The position numbers and the translations under genes were made by a program. Below, in pieces: positions 25,123 through 32,697 of a stretch of 64,000 bases of DNA (the first letter of the stretch is position 1; each line of letters opens with the position of its first letter). The notes under the pieces were generated by a model. That model was given only the letters and a program-made list of their open reading frames with translations, did not search any database and was not told the DNA's origin. The stretch is from Sphingomonas folli (GTDB taxonomy: Bacteria; Pseudomonadota; Alphaproteobacteria; Sphingomonadales; Sphingomonadaceae), in NCBI RefSeq assembly GCF_019429525.1, contig NZ_JAHXZL010000001.1:434001-498000 (forward strand). Reading direction: 5' to 3'.

Positions 25123-27453
25123 ATGACCACCACCCGCCGCGAGGCGCTCGCCTCCGCCGCCGCGCTCGGCCTGGCCGGCGCGCTCCCCGCCGTCGCACGC
25201 GCGCAGGGCGGCGCGGCGCCCGCGGCCGCCGCCCCCGACCTGTTCATCGGCACCGGCGGCCACGGCCACACCTTCCCGGGCCCGACGATGCCGCACGGCA
25301 TGGTCCAGCTCGGCCCCGACACCGACAACACGCGCTGGGATTCCTGCTCGGGCTACCATCGCACCGACACGTCGATCATGGGCTTCAGCCACACGCACCT
25401 GTCGGGCACCGGGATCGGCGACATGCTCGACGTGCTGGTGGTGCCGACGCGCGGCCCCGTCCAGCTCCAGCCCGGGCCGCTGAGTGACCCCGACCAGGGC
25501 TATCGCCAGCGCTTTTCGGAGGAGCATGCCGAGCCCGGCTATTATCGCGTCCGGCTGGAGAGCGGCGTGCTGTCCGAGCTGACCGTGACCGACCGGACCG
25601 GCTGGCATCGCCACAGCTTCCCCGACGGCCCGGCGCACATCCTGGTCGACTTCGCGCACATGGTGCTCGACGTGTGGGACAAGGGCGTGCTGGTCGACGA
25701 GGCCTCGCTCCGGCTCGACGCCGACGGGCTGCTCACCGGCAGCCGCCGCGTCCATCGCTGGGCCAAGGGGCGGCGGATCCATTTTGCGATGCGGCTCTCG
25801 CGCCAGCCCGATCGCGTCCAATTCTACGGCGACGACGACCGGCCGCTGCCCGCCGGCGCGCGCGCGGCCACCGGCGCCAGGCTCAAGGTGGCGCTGTTCT
25901 ACGACCAGGCCGGCGGCGCGCCGATCCTGATCAAGACCGGCATCTCCGCGGTCGACGTCGCCGGCGCCAAGCAGGCGCTCGCCGAGGAGGCGCCCGGCTG
26001 GGACTTCGACGCCACCGCCACCGCGGCGCGGCGGCGTTGGGCGCGCGAGCTCGACTCGATCAAGGTGGCCGGCGCCACCCCGGCCGAGCGGACGATCATG
26101 GCGAGCGGGCTCTACCACTGTCTCGTCGGCCCGACGCTCTTCACCGACCGCGACGGCCGCTACGTCGGGCTCGACCGGCAGGTCCATCGCGTCCCCGCGG
26201 GCGAGGCGGCGTACAGCGCCTATTCGCTGTGGGACACCTATCGCGCGCTCCACCCGCTCCTCACGCTGGTGAAGCCCGATCAGGCGGGGCTGCTCGTGCG
26301 CGACCTGGTGCGCCAGACGGTCGAGAGCCCGTACGGTCCCCCGGTCTGGCCGTTGCAGGGGGTCGAGACGGGCACGATGATCGGCTGGCACGCGGTGTCG
26401 GTGATGGCCGAGGCCTGCGCCAAGGGGATCAAGGCGGATTACGCCGCCGCCTGGCCCAATTTGCGCCGCCGCGCCTTCGACCGCGACTTCAAGGATTCCG
26501 ACAGCTCGCTCGGGCGCGGCTGGTACATGGACCTGGGCTTCGTGCCGGCGGACAAGACGTGGGAATCGGTCAGCCGCACGCAGGAATATGCCTATGACGA
26601 CTGGGCCGCGGCGGTGATCGCCGAGGCCGCGGGCGCGACCGCCGACGCCGCCGCGCTGCGGCAGCGCGCGCGCAACTGGCGCAACGTGATCGACCCCTCG
26701 ATCGGCTTCGCGCGCCCGCGCTTCGCCGACGGCAGCTGGTGGAAGGACTATGATCCGATCCAGCTCGGCCACGATCCCGCCAAGCAGCGCGACTATACCG
26801 AGGCCAACGGCTGGCAGGCGACCTTCCTCAACCAGCACGACAGCTACGGCATGATCGAGCATTTCGGCGGCGACGCGCGGTTCATCGCCAAGCTCGACGC
26901 GCTGTTCAGCGCGCCCTCGATGCTGCCCAAGAACGCGCCGCCCGACATCTCGGGGCTGGTCGGCCAGTATGCGCATGGCAACGAGCCCGACCAGCACGTC
27001 GCCTATCTCTACGCCTTCGCGGGCGCGCCGTGGAAGACGCAGGCGATGGTGCGGCGGCTGTGCGCCGAGATGTACAAGGCCGACCCCGACGGCGTGATCG
27101 GCAACGACGACTGCGGCCAGACCAGCGCCTGGTTCGTGCTGAGCGCGCTCGGCTTCTATCCCGTCGATCCGGTGAGCGCGGTGTACGTGTTCGGCTCGCC
27201 GCTGTTCGACGCGGCCGAGATGGATCTCGGCGGCGGGCGCCGGCTGCGCGTGCGGGCGGTGGGCAACGCGCCCGACCGGCCCTACGTCCAGTCGGTGCGC
27301 TGGAACGGGAAGCCGTGGACGCGCAACTGGATCGCGCACCGCGACCTGGTGAAGGGCGGCACGCTCGAGTTCAATATGGGCGCGGCGCCGTCGCGCTTCG
27401 GCACCGCGCCGGCGGACCGGCCGCCGTCGTTCGGGCGCATGGCGCGGGGGTGA
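25123..27453 (+). CDS. GH92 exo-alpha-mannosidase, canonical (catalytic Glu present)
   Basis: 776 aa. Tat-type signal TTTRREALASAAALGLAGAL. The fold begins DLFIGTGGHGHTFPGPTMPHG with GFSHTHLSGTG, as in the GH92 at 13239. Catalytic acid Glu621 in HGNEPDQH and base Asp662/Asp663 in GNDDCGQTSAW are kept, so ordinary alpha-mannosidase activity is expected. It follows GH125 after 54 bases and is probably the last gene of the receptor operon; a repeat-rich gap follows. Linkage preference cannot be read from sequence alone. Confidence 0.92.
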   Translation: MTTTRREALASAAALGLAGALPAVARAQGGAAPAAAAPDLFIGTGGHGHTFPGPTMPHGMVQLGPDTDNTRWDSCSGYHRTDTSIMGFSHTHLSGTGIGDMLDVLVVPTRGPVQLQPGPLSDPDQGYRQRFSEEHAEPGYYRVRLESGVLSELTVTDRTGWHRHSFPDGPAHILVDFAHMVLDVWDKGVLVDEASLRLDADGLLTGSRRVHRWAKGRRIHFAMRLSRQPDRVQFYGDDDRPLPAGARAATGARLKVALFYDQAGGAPILIKTGISAVDVAGAKQALAEEAPGWDFDATATAARRRWARELDSIKVAGATPAERTIMASGLYHCLVGPTLFTDRDGRYVGLDRQVHRVPAGEAAYSAYSLWDTYRALHPLLTLVKPDQAGLLVRDLVRQTVESPYGPPVWPLQGVETGTMIGWHAVSVMAEACAKGIKADYAAAWPNLRRRAFDRDFKDSDSSLGRGWYMDLGFVPADKTWESVSRTQEYAYDDWAAAVIAEAAGATADAAALRQRARNWRNVIDPSIGFARPRFADGSWWKDYDPIQLGHDPAKQRDYTEANGWQATFLNQHDSYGMIEHFGGDARFIAKLDALFSAPSMLPKNAPPDISGLVGQYAHGNEPDQHVAYLYAFAGAPWKTQAMVRRLCAEMYKADPDGVIGNDDCGQTSAWFVLSALGFYPVDPVSAVYVFGSPLFDAAEMDLGGGRRLRVRAVGNAPDRPYVQSVRWNGKPWTRNWIAHRDLVKGGTLEFNMGAAPSRFGTAPADRPPSFGRMARG

Positions 27454-27480
27454 GGATTAGGCCCTCTCGCTGACGGCGTG

Positions 27481-27565
27481 CCCCGGCGAAGGCCGGGGCC
27501 CAGCTGAAATGTCGTCGGTGAGATCCACTGAGGTCCGCCCGACTGGGCCCCGGCCTGCGCCGGGG
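27481..27565. repeat. Inverted pair of CCCCGGC/GCCGGGG hairpins
   Basis: Hairpin 1: CCCCGGC 27481-27487, GCCGGGG 27492-27498. Hairpin 2: CCCCGGC 27548-27554, GCCGGGG 27559-27565. The flanks GGGGCCCAG and CTGGGCCCC face each other, so the two copies lie in opposite orientation like paired REP units. Confidence 0.7.
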
Positions 27566-27600
27566 AACAGGTTGGCGGCGGCCGATCGTGGCCGTGCCGT

Positions 27601-27674
27601 GCTCCTGCGCACGCAGGAGCCCAGAGCGGCGGGCGCTACCTTTCGTGGTCCTGGGTTCCTGCATGCGCAGGAAC
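27601..27674. repeat. REP doublet, copy 1
   Basis: GCTCCTGCG (27601-27609) / CGCAGGAGC (27612-27620), then GTTCCTGC (27655-27662) / GCAGGAAC (27667-27674). Flanks GTGCTCCTGCG and CCTGGGTTCC...GGAACACGG recur at 33812-33892 in the same order. Confidence 0.7.
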
Positions 27675-27700
27675 ACGGGAGTGTGCCCCCAAACGCACCG

Positions 27701-27783
27701 CCCCGGCGGACGCCGGGGCCCAGGTGGGAAGGCCTTCGTGAGAGCCACGGGCGTCTCCCGACTGGACCCCGGCGTCCGCCGGG
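27701..27783. repeat. Second pair of CCCCGGCG/CGCCGGGG hairpins
   Basis: CCCCGGCG 27701-27708 with CGCCGGGG 27711-27718, and CCCGGCG 27768-27774 with CGCCGGG 27777-27783. The right flank of the first, GGGGCCCAGGTGGGAAGGCC, recurs in slightly altered form at 50815-50833. Confidence 0.65.
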
Positions 27784-27862
27784 TGGTCGCGGGTGAGGAG
27801 CGGCGTCGTGCCTGCCACTGCCGCCACCCGCCCCGAGAAGACCACCGCCGCGCCCCCCGGAC

Positions 27863-30202
27863 TTACCGCGGCATCGGCGTCAGCGACGGCGGCGCGTCGC
27901 CCGGCGCGCTGCCCCATGCCTTGTTCGGAGACGGCCCCATCACCAGCTCGAGCCGCGCGCCGTCCTTGACGTCGTCGTGGCGGAACCACGCCTTGGTCCA
28001 GGGCCGCCCGTCGAGCGTCGCTGACTGGATGTACGGGTTCGCCGCGCCGTTGTTCTTCGCCACGATCTCCAGCACCTTGCCGTTGCCGAGCGTCACCGCG
28101 GCGCGATCGAACAGCGGGCTCGCCAGCATATAGACGTCGCTCGACGGGTCGACCGGGTAGAAGCCCAGCGCCGCCAGCGCGTACCAGGACGAGGTCGCGC
28201 CCTGGTCGTCCATGCCGGGATAGCCGAAGCCCGAGGTGTCGCTGCCGTAGAGCGTGTCGAGGATGCGGCGGGTCAGCGCCTGCGTCTTCCACGGCTGCCC
28301 GCCCCAGGCGTAGAGGAAGGGCGCGTGCTGGTCGGGCTGGTTGCCCTGGACGTACTGGCCCACCATCCCGGTGCAGTCGCGGCAGATCCCCTTGGGCGTG
28401 TAGGGCGTGGCGAAGAAGCGGTCGAGCTTGGCGTTGAACTTGTCGCGGCCACCGAGCGCGCCGGCGAGCCCGCCGACGTCGTGCGGCACCAGCCACAGCG
28501 TCGACCAGCCCGAGGCCTCCTTCATCATGAAGTTGTAATAAGGCTCCTGCGGGTCGAACGGCGCGATCCACTGGCCGTCGTCGGTGCGGCCGCGGATGAA
28601 GCCGGTGCGCCGGTCGAACACGTTGCGCCAGTTGGCGGCGCGGCGGCGGAACATCGCGGCGTCGTCGCGGCGCCCGAGCCGCTCGGCCAACTCCGCCATG
28701 GCATGGTCGTCCCAGGCATATTCGAGCGTCGTCGCGGCGCCCGCCTTGCCACCAGCGTAGGGCGGGCTGGGATTGCCCGCGGGCACCTCGTCCGAGATCC
28801 AGCCGCGGCGCATATATTCGGCGAGATAGCCGCGCGGGCCGACCGGGTCGGTCGCGTTCTTGCGCATATACTCATAGGCCGCGGCATAGTCGAAGGCGAT
28901 GCCGCGCCGCATCGCGCCGAGATACAGGAAGACCGCATTGTCGCCGTGGAAGGAGGTGTTCATGAAGCCGCGCTCGCGCGCCATGTCGAGCTCGGACGCC
29001 ATGATGTCCTGCACGACCTGGGGTTCGAGCAGCTCGAGCAGCACGATCTGGTTGCGCCCGGTATCCCAGAAGGGCACCGGGCCGTAGCGGTCGTGCGTCG
29101 CCGTCTGCACCTTGCCGTTGCTGTCGGCGAAGCGCTCGCCCTTGCGCGCGATCAGTCGCGGGCTGGCGAACGACTGGAACAGGGTGGAGTAGAACAGCCG
29201 CCGCTGCTTCTCGCTGCCCCCGCTCACCTGGACGCGGTCGAGCAGCGCCGACCAGGCCGCGCGCGCCGCGCCGCGCATCGCGTCGAAGTCCCACCCCGGG
29301 CTCTCCGCGCGCAGCCGCGCCTCGGCGTCGGCGTAGCTGGCGCCGTGCGCGATCTTGACGAGCACCTGCTCGCCCGCGCGCGTGGTGAAGTCGGCGTAGG
29401 CGCCGGCGAAGCCGCCCTCGATCGCGCGCGCGTCGGGCATCACGTCGGCGCCGCCGATGCCATAGCCCTGACCGTCGCCGGGGTCCTTGCGGAACGTGCC
29501 GAAACGCTTGAACGGCTTGGAGAAGACCGCGACGAAATAGCGACCGTCGCGGGCGTCATGATCGTCGTGGGCGGTGGCGGCGCCGCGCACGATCCGGTCG
29601 TTCACCACCTCGATCGCGCCGCCGCGGCGGTTGAGGTTGAGGATCAGATGCGCGCGCTCGGTGGCGGGGAAGGTGAAGCGCATCAGCCCGGTGGCACGCG
29701 TCGCGGTCAGCTCCGCCTTCACGCCGATGCTGGTGAGGTCGGCGGCGTAATAGCCCGGCGACGCCACCTCCCTGGCCTTGTCGTAATAGGCCTGGGTCGA
29801 GGCCGGCGGCACGGTCCAGTCGCCGACCACGGGCATGACGAAGGGCTGCGCGCGACCGCCATAGGTCGGCCCGCCGCCCGCGGTGAAGCCGATCATCGTC
29901 GGGTTGCTGTAGTAATAAGGTGTCGCCACGCCGCTGGGGTACGTGAGCGGCACGTTGACGTTGACCGGCGCCGCCTCGACCGCGCTGTGCGGCAGCCGCG
30001 CGCCGGGCGAGGTGATCCCCGAGTAGGTCGGCTCGCCCGGCGGGGGCGCGTTGCCGATCAGCTCGGGCCGGTCGAGCGGCGCGGTGCCGACTCGTGGGTC
30101 GGCGAGGTCGACGCCGGAGGGGCCGGCCTGCTGGCCGTGGCCGCCGCTCGCCGTCAGCGCCGCGAGCGCCACCGCGCCCACCCATCTCGTCGCTCGCCGC
30201 AT
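27863..30202 (-). CDS. GH92-family glycosidase with Gln in place of the catalytic acid, divergent type
   Basis: 779 aa, Sec signal peptide (RRATRWVGAVALAALTASGGHGQ). GH92 features are present (VDLADPRVGTAPL, PWKTQALTRRILDTLYG, SSWYALAALGFYPVDPSS) but the sequence differs from the other three. The acid motif is QGNQPDQH (Gln622) and the base motif GMDDQGATSSW keeps Asp665/Asp666 but has Ala for the usual Gln. It is predicted to act on mannose-1-phosphate or another bond with a good leaving group. The start at 30202 suits the GGGAGAG ribosome site better than GTG 30208. It is its own unit on the minus strand with a promoter at 30256. Confidence 0.85.
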   Translation of the reverse strand: MRRATRWVGAVALAALTASGGHGQQAGPSGVDLADPRVGTAPLDRPELIGNAPPPGEPTYSGITSPGARLPHSAVEAAPVNVNVPLTYPSGVATPYYYSNPTMIGFTAGGGPTYGGRAQPFVMPVVGDWTVPPASTQAYYDKAREVASPGYYAADLTSIGVKAELTATRATGLMRFTFPATERAHLILNLNRRGGAIEVVNDRIVRGAATAHDDHDARDGRYFVAVFSKPFKRFGTFRKDPGDGQGYGIGGADVMPDARAIEGGFAGAYADFTTRAGEQVLVKIAHGASYADAEARLRAESPGWDFDAMRGAARAAWSALLDRVQVSGGSEKQRRLFYSTLFQSFASPRLIARKGERFADSNGKVQTATHDRYGPVPFWDTGRNQIVLLELLEPQVVQDIMASELDMARERGFMNTSFHGDNAVFLYLGAMRRGIAFDYAAAYEYMRKNATDPVGPRGYLAEYMRRGWISDEVPAGNPSPPYAGGKAGAATTLEYAWDDHAMAELAERLGRRDDAAMFRRRAANWRNVFDRRTGFIRGRTDDGQWIAPFDPQEPYYNFMMKEASGWSTLWLVPHDVGGLAGALGGRDKFNAKLDRFFATPYTPKGICRDCTGMVGQYVQGNQPDQHAPFLYAWGGQPWKTQALTRRILDTLYGSDTSGFGYPGMDDQGATSSWYALAALGFYPVDPSSDVYMLASPLFDRAAVTLGNGKVLEIVAKNNGAANPYIQSATLDGRPWTKAWFRHDDVKDGARLELVMGPSPNKAWGSAPGDAPPSLTPMPR

Positions 30203-30255
30203 CGTCACTCTCCCGCCCGCGCCGCGTGATCCGCTGCCACCCGGCTACGCTTCCG

Positions 30256-30285
30256 ATTAGACGGATAAATCAATTTGTTTGTCAA
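30256..30285 (-). promoter_or_regulatory. Candidate promoter of the minus-strand GH92 gene
   Basis: Read on the minus strand: TTGACA (30285-30280), an 18-base spacer and TCTAAT (30261-30256), giving a 5' leader of about 50 bases. The spacer is AT-rich and contains CAAATTG (plus-strand CAATTTG at 30271-30277), as in the receptor and ROK control regions. Confidence 0.5.
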
Positions 30286-30354
30286 TGGTGTGCGATGCGC
30301 GCGTGTACCCGAACACCGCGGCCGGCCGTTGCAGGGGCACGAAGGAGTGAGCGG

Positions 30355-31689
30355 ATGGTGGACGAGCGCGGACGCGCGGTGCCGAGCGGCCGATGGGCGC
30401 GGCTGGGCGGTTTCGGCAAGCTCGCCGGCGGCGTCGCCGGCGGGGTGATCGCCGAGGGGGCACGCCGGATCGCCACCGGCGAGCGACCGCGGATGAACGA
30501 GCTGCTGCTCACCCCTGCCAACGCCGCGCGCGTCGCCGACCAGCTGTCGCAGCTGCGCGGCGCGGCGATGAAGCTGGGGCAGATGATCTCGATGGACGCG
30601 GGCGACGTGCTGCCCCCGGAGCTCACCGCGATCCTGGCGCGGCTGCGCGAGAGTGCGCACCATATGCCGCCGGCGCAGCTCGACCGCGTGCTGGCGCAGC
30701 AATGGGGCGAGGGGTGGCGCAGGCGCTTCCGCCACTTCCAGGCGCATCCGATCGCCGCCGCCTCGATCGGCCAGGTCCACCGCGCCGAGCTGCGCGACGG
30801 GCGCGTGCTCGCGATCAAGGTGCAATATCCGGGCGTGGCGGAGAGCATCGACGCCGACGTCGACAATGTCGCGACGCTGCTGCGAGTCACCGGGCTGCTG
30901 CCGCGCGCGCTCGACCTGCGCCCGCTGCTCGAGGAGGCCAAGCGCCAGCTGCGCGAGGAGGCCGATTACGCGCGCGAGCTGGCCATGCTCGGGCGCTACC
31001 GCGACCTGCTCGGCGACGATCCCGCCTATGTCGTGCCCGCGGCCGAGCCGACGCTGAGCACCGGGCGCGTGCTGGCGATGGACTTCGTCGCGGGCGCGCC
31101 GGTCGAGACGCTCGCCGAGGCGCCGCAGGAGACGCGCGACACCGCGGGCGCGGCGCTGGTGCGGCTGGTGCTACGCGAGCTGTTCGACTGGAGCGTGATG
31201 CAGACCGACCCGAACTTCGCCAACTATCGCTGGCAGGCCGACACCGGTCGGCTGGTGCTGCTCGACTTCGGCGCCGCGCGGCCGGTGGGGGCGGAGACCC
31301 GCGCGGGCTATCGCCGGTTGCTGATGGCGGGGCTTGACGGCGAGCGCGCGCGCGTGCGCGACGCGGCGCTGGCGGCGGGTTTCCTCGGCGCCGCGGCGGT
31401 CGAGCGCCACGGCGCGGCGGTCGACCGCATGATCGACGTGATCCTGGCCGAGCTCGGCCGCCCCGGCCTGTTCGATTTCGGCGACCGCCGCTTCGTCGGC
31501 GCGATCCGCGAGGAGGCCACCGCGGTGGCGCGCGACCGCTCGACCTGGCACCTGCCGCCGGTCGACACGCTGTTCGTCCAGCGCAAGGTGAGCGGGACGG
31601 CGCTGCTGTGCGCGCGGCTCGGCGCGCGGGTCGAGGTGCGCGCATTGGTGGAGCGCTACCGCGCGGCGGACCTGGCGACGATGGGGTAG
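30355..31689 (+). CDS. ABC1/AarF/UbiB-family atypical kinase
   Basis: 444 aa. Atypical protein-kinase-like family linked to ubiquinone and lipid metabolism. Visible motifs: the KxGQ element AAMKLGQMISMD, the Ala-rich loop AAASIGQVHRA, the lysine strand VLAIKVQYPG, TDPNFANYRW in the catalytic loop and LLDFGAAR for the DFG. No membrane segment is obvious. Good ribosome site AAGGAG before the ATG. It is divergent from the GH92 gene with 152 bases between; no link to mannan use is apparent. Confidence 0.87.
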   Translation: MVDERGRAVPSGRWARLGGFGKLAGGVAGGVIAEGARRIATGERPRMNELLLTPANAARVADQLSQLRGAAMKLGQMISMDAGDVLPPELTAILARLRESAHHMPPAQLDRVLAQQWGEGWRRRFRHFQAHPIAAASIGQVHRAELRDGRVLAIKVQYPGVAESIDADVDNVATLLRVTGLLPRALDLRPLLEEAKRQLREEADYARELAMLGRYRDLLGDDPAYVVPAAEPTLSTGRVLAMDFVAGAPVETLAEAPQETRDTAGAALVRLVLRELFDWSVMQTDPNFANYRWQADTGRLVLLDFGAARPVGAETRAGYRRLLMAGLDGERARVRDAALAAGFLGAAAVERHGAAVDRMIDVILAELGRPGLFDFGDRRFVGAIREEATAVARDRSTWHLPPVDTLFVQRKVSGTALLCARLGARVEVRALVERYRAADLATMG

Positions 31690-31755
31690 GTGCGCGGCCG
31701 GAGCGAACGGAGGGCTTCTGCCTCACGTCGTTCTCGCGCCTTGACCCCCTTCGTA

Positions 31756-31854
31756 CCGTCATCCTGAGCTCGTCTCAGGATCCACCGTGCGGCAAACCCG
31801 ACGGCCGGTCCGACGCGGGGATCGGTGGACCCAGAGACGAGTTCAGGATGACGG
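31756..31854. repeat. ~99-bp dispersed palindromic element, copy A
   Basis: Left arm from CCGTCATCCTGAGCTCGTCT and right arm ending GTTCAGGATGACGG are inverted copies of each other: 28 of 31 positions pair. The left part (CAGGATCCACCGTGC-GCAAAC) also occurs in the copy at 59667-59764. No gene inside. Confidence 0.75.
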
Positions 31855-31900
31855 CAAGGGCAGGGGCAGGGGCAACGGCAACGGCAACGGCAGGGGCGCC
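31853..31900. repeat. Hexanucleotide tandem repeat
   Basis: Eight successive 6-base units of the pattern GGCAAC / GGCAGG / GGCAAG (last unit GGCGCC), in the gap before the convergent deaminase gene. Likely a length-variable microsatellite; no coding role. Confidence 0.7.
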
Positions 31901-31940
31901 GGCCACCCCGCGGAGGCAGGACCGGCCACGCCCGTCCACC

Positions 31941-32432
31941 TCACAGGTTCGCCTGTTCCTCCTCGGGCAGCTCGGCGTCGGGTGGGTAATAGAGCGCGGC
32001 GCACTCCTCGCGCAGGCAGCCGCCCTCCACGACGATGTCGTCGCGATAGGCGTCGGCGATGAACGACAGCGTGTCGACGTGCTGCGCCTCCCAGTACATC
32101 GCGTGGACGTCGTCGCGCCCCGCGCCGTACACGACGCGGCCGACCTTGGACCAGATCGAGGCCATGGTGCACATGCCGCACGGCTGAAGCGTCGAGTAGA
32201 GCGTCGCGCCGCGCAGCTCGAGCGCGCCGCTGTTCTCGCAGGCGCGGCGGATCGCCATCATCTCGGCGTGCGCGGTCGCGTCGGGCAGCTCGTGGGTCTG
32301 GTTGCGCTCGGCGGCGAGCACCTTGCCGTCGAGCACGATCACCGAGCCCAGCGGCGAGGTCGACGGGTGCGAACCCTTCGACCGTGCCACCGCGATGGCC
32401 TCGCGCATCCAGCGTTCGTCTTCCTCGGTCAT
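31941..32432 (-). CDS. Zinc-dependent nucleoside/cytidine deaminase-like protein
   Basis: 163 aa. The CDA-fold signature is complete: HAEMMAIRR (zinc His55, catalytic Glu57) and PCGMC (Cys85, Cys88). The layout resembles guanine deaminase / tRNA-adenosine deaminase relatives that act on free bases or nucleosides; STSPLGSVIVLDGKVLAAERNQ is typical of the N-terminus. The start is placed at 32432 because of the strong GGAGGTGAGC site; an upstream in-frame extension lacks such support. It stands alone, convergent to the ABC1 kinase. Substrate is not decided. Confidence 0.85.
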   Translation of the reverse strand: MTEEDERWMREAIAVARSKGSHPSTSPLGSVIVLDGKVLAAERNQTHELPDATAHAEMMAIRRACENSGALELRGATLYSTLQPCGMCTMASIWSKVGRVVYGAGRDDVHAMYWEAQHVDTLSFIADAYRDDIVVEGGCLREECAALYYPPDAELPEEEQANL

Positions 32433-32697
32433 GCTCACCTCCGCCGCGCTCAACGCCGCGGCGCCTCGCCCGGTCCCGGCCGTCTCGGGCTGATCCGCAA
32501 ATAACAATGGCTTAGCAGCGCAAGCGCGCGACGGTGATCGCACCGGGTGCACCCGGCCGCGCGGTTCGTCGCGGCCGGGGCACGGAAGCCGGTGAACGGT
32601 GGTCGACGCGGCGCGAGCGGAGCGCGCCCGCGCTGGCGACGGCTTTCTCGCAGCCGCAGCAACTTCTACGCGACCGGCGGGGTTCGAGGAGGAAATG

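Larger units (their letters stand above)
27454..27862. other. Gene-free gap packed with dispersed hairpins
   Basis: About 410 bases between convergent GH92 genes with no supportable gene. It contains six hairpins of two families, listed separately below. No transposase or promoter is seen. Confidence 0.7.

Noticed and set aside
23464-27339. 1291-codon minus-strand frame opposite GH125 and GH92
   Set aside because: Same antisense artefact; the plus-strand enzymes have intact catalytic motifs.
27454-27862. Insertion sequence remnant
   Set aside because: Many palindromes but no transposase fragment, no terminal repeats flanking a coding core and no target duplication seen.
31853-31900. CRISPR-like repeat array
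   Set aside because: Units are 6 bases and directly adjacent with no spacers; it is a microsatellite.
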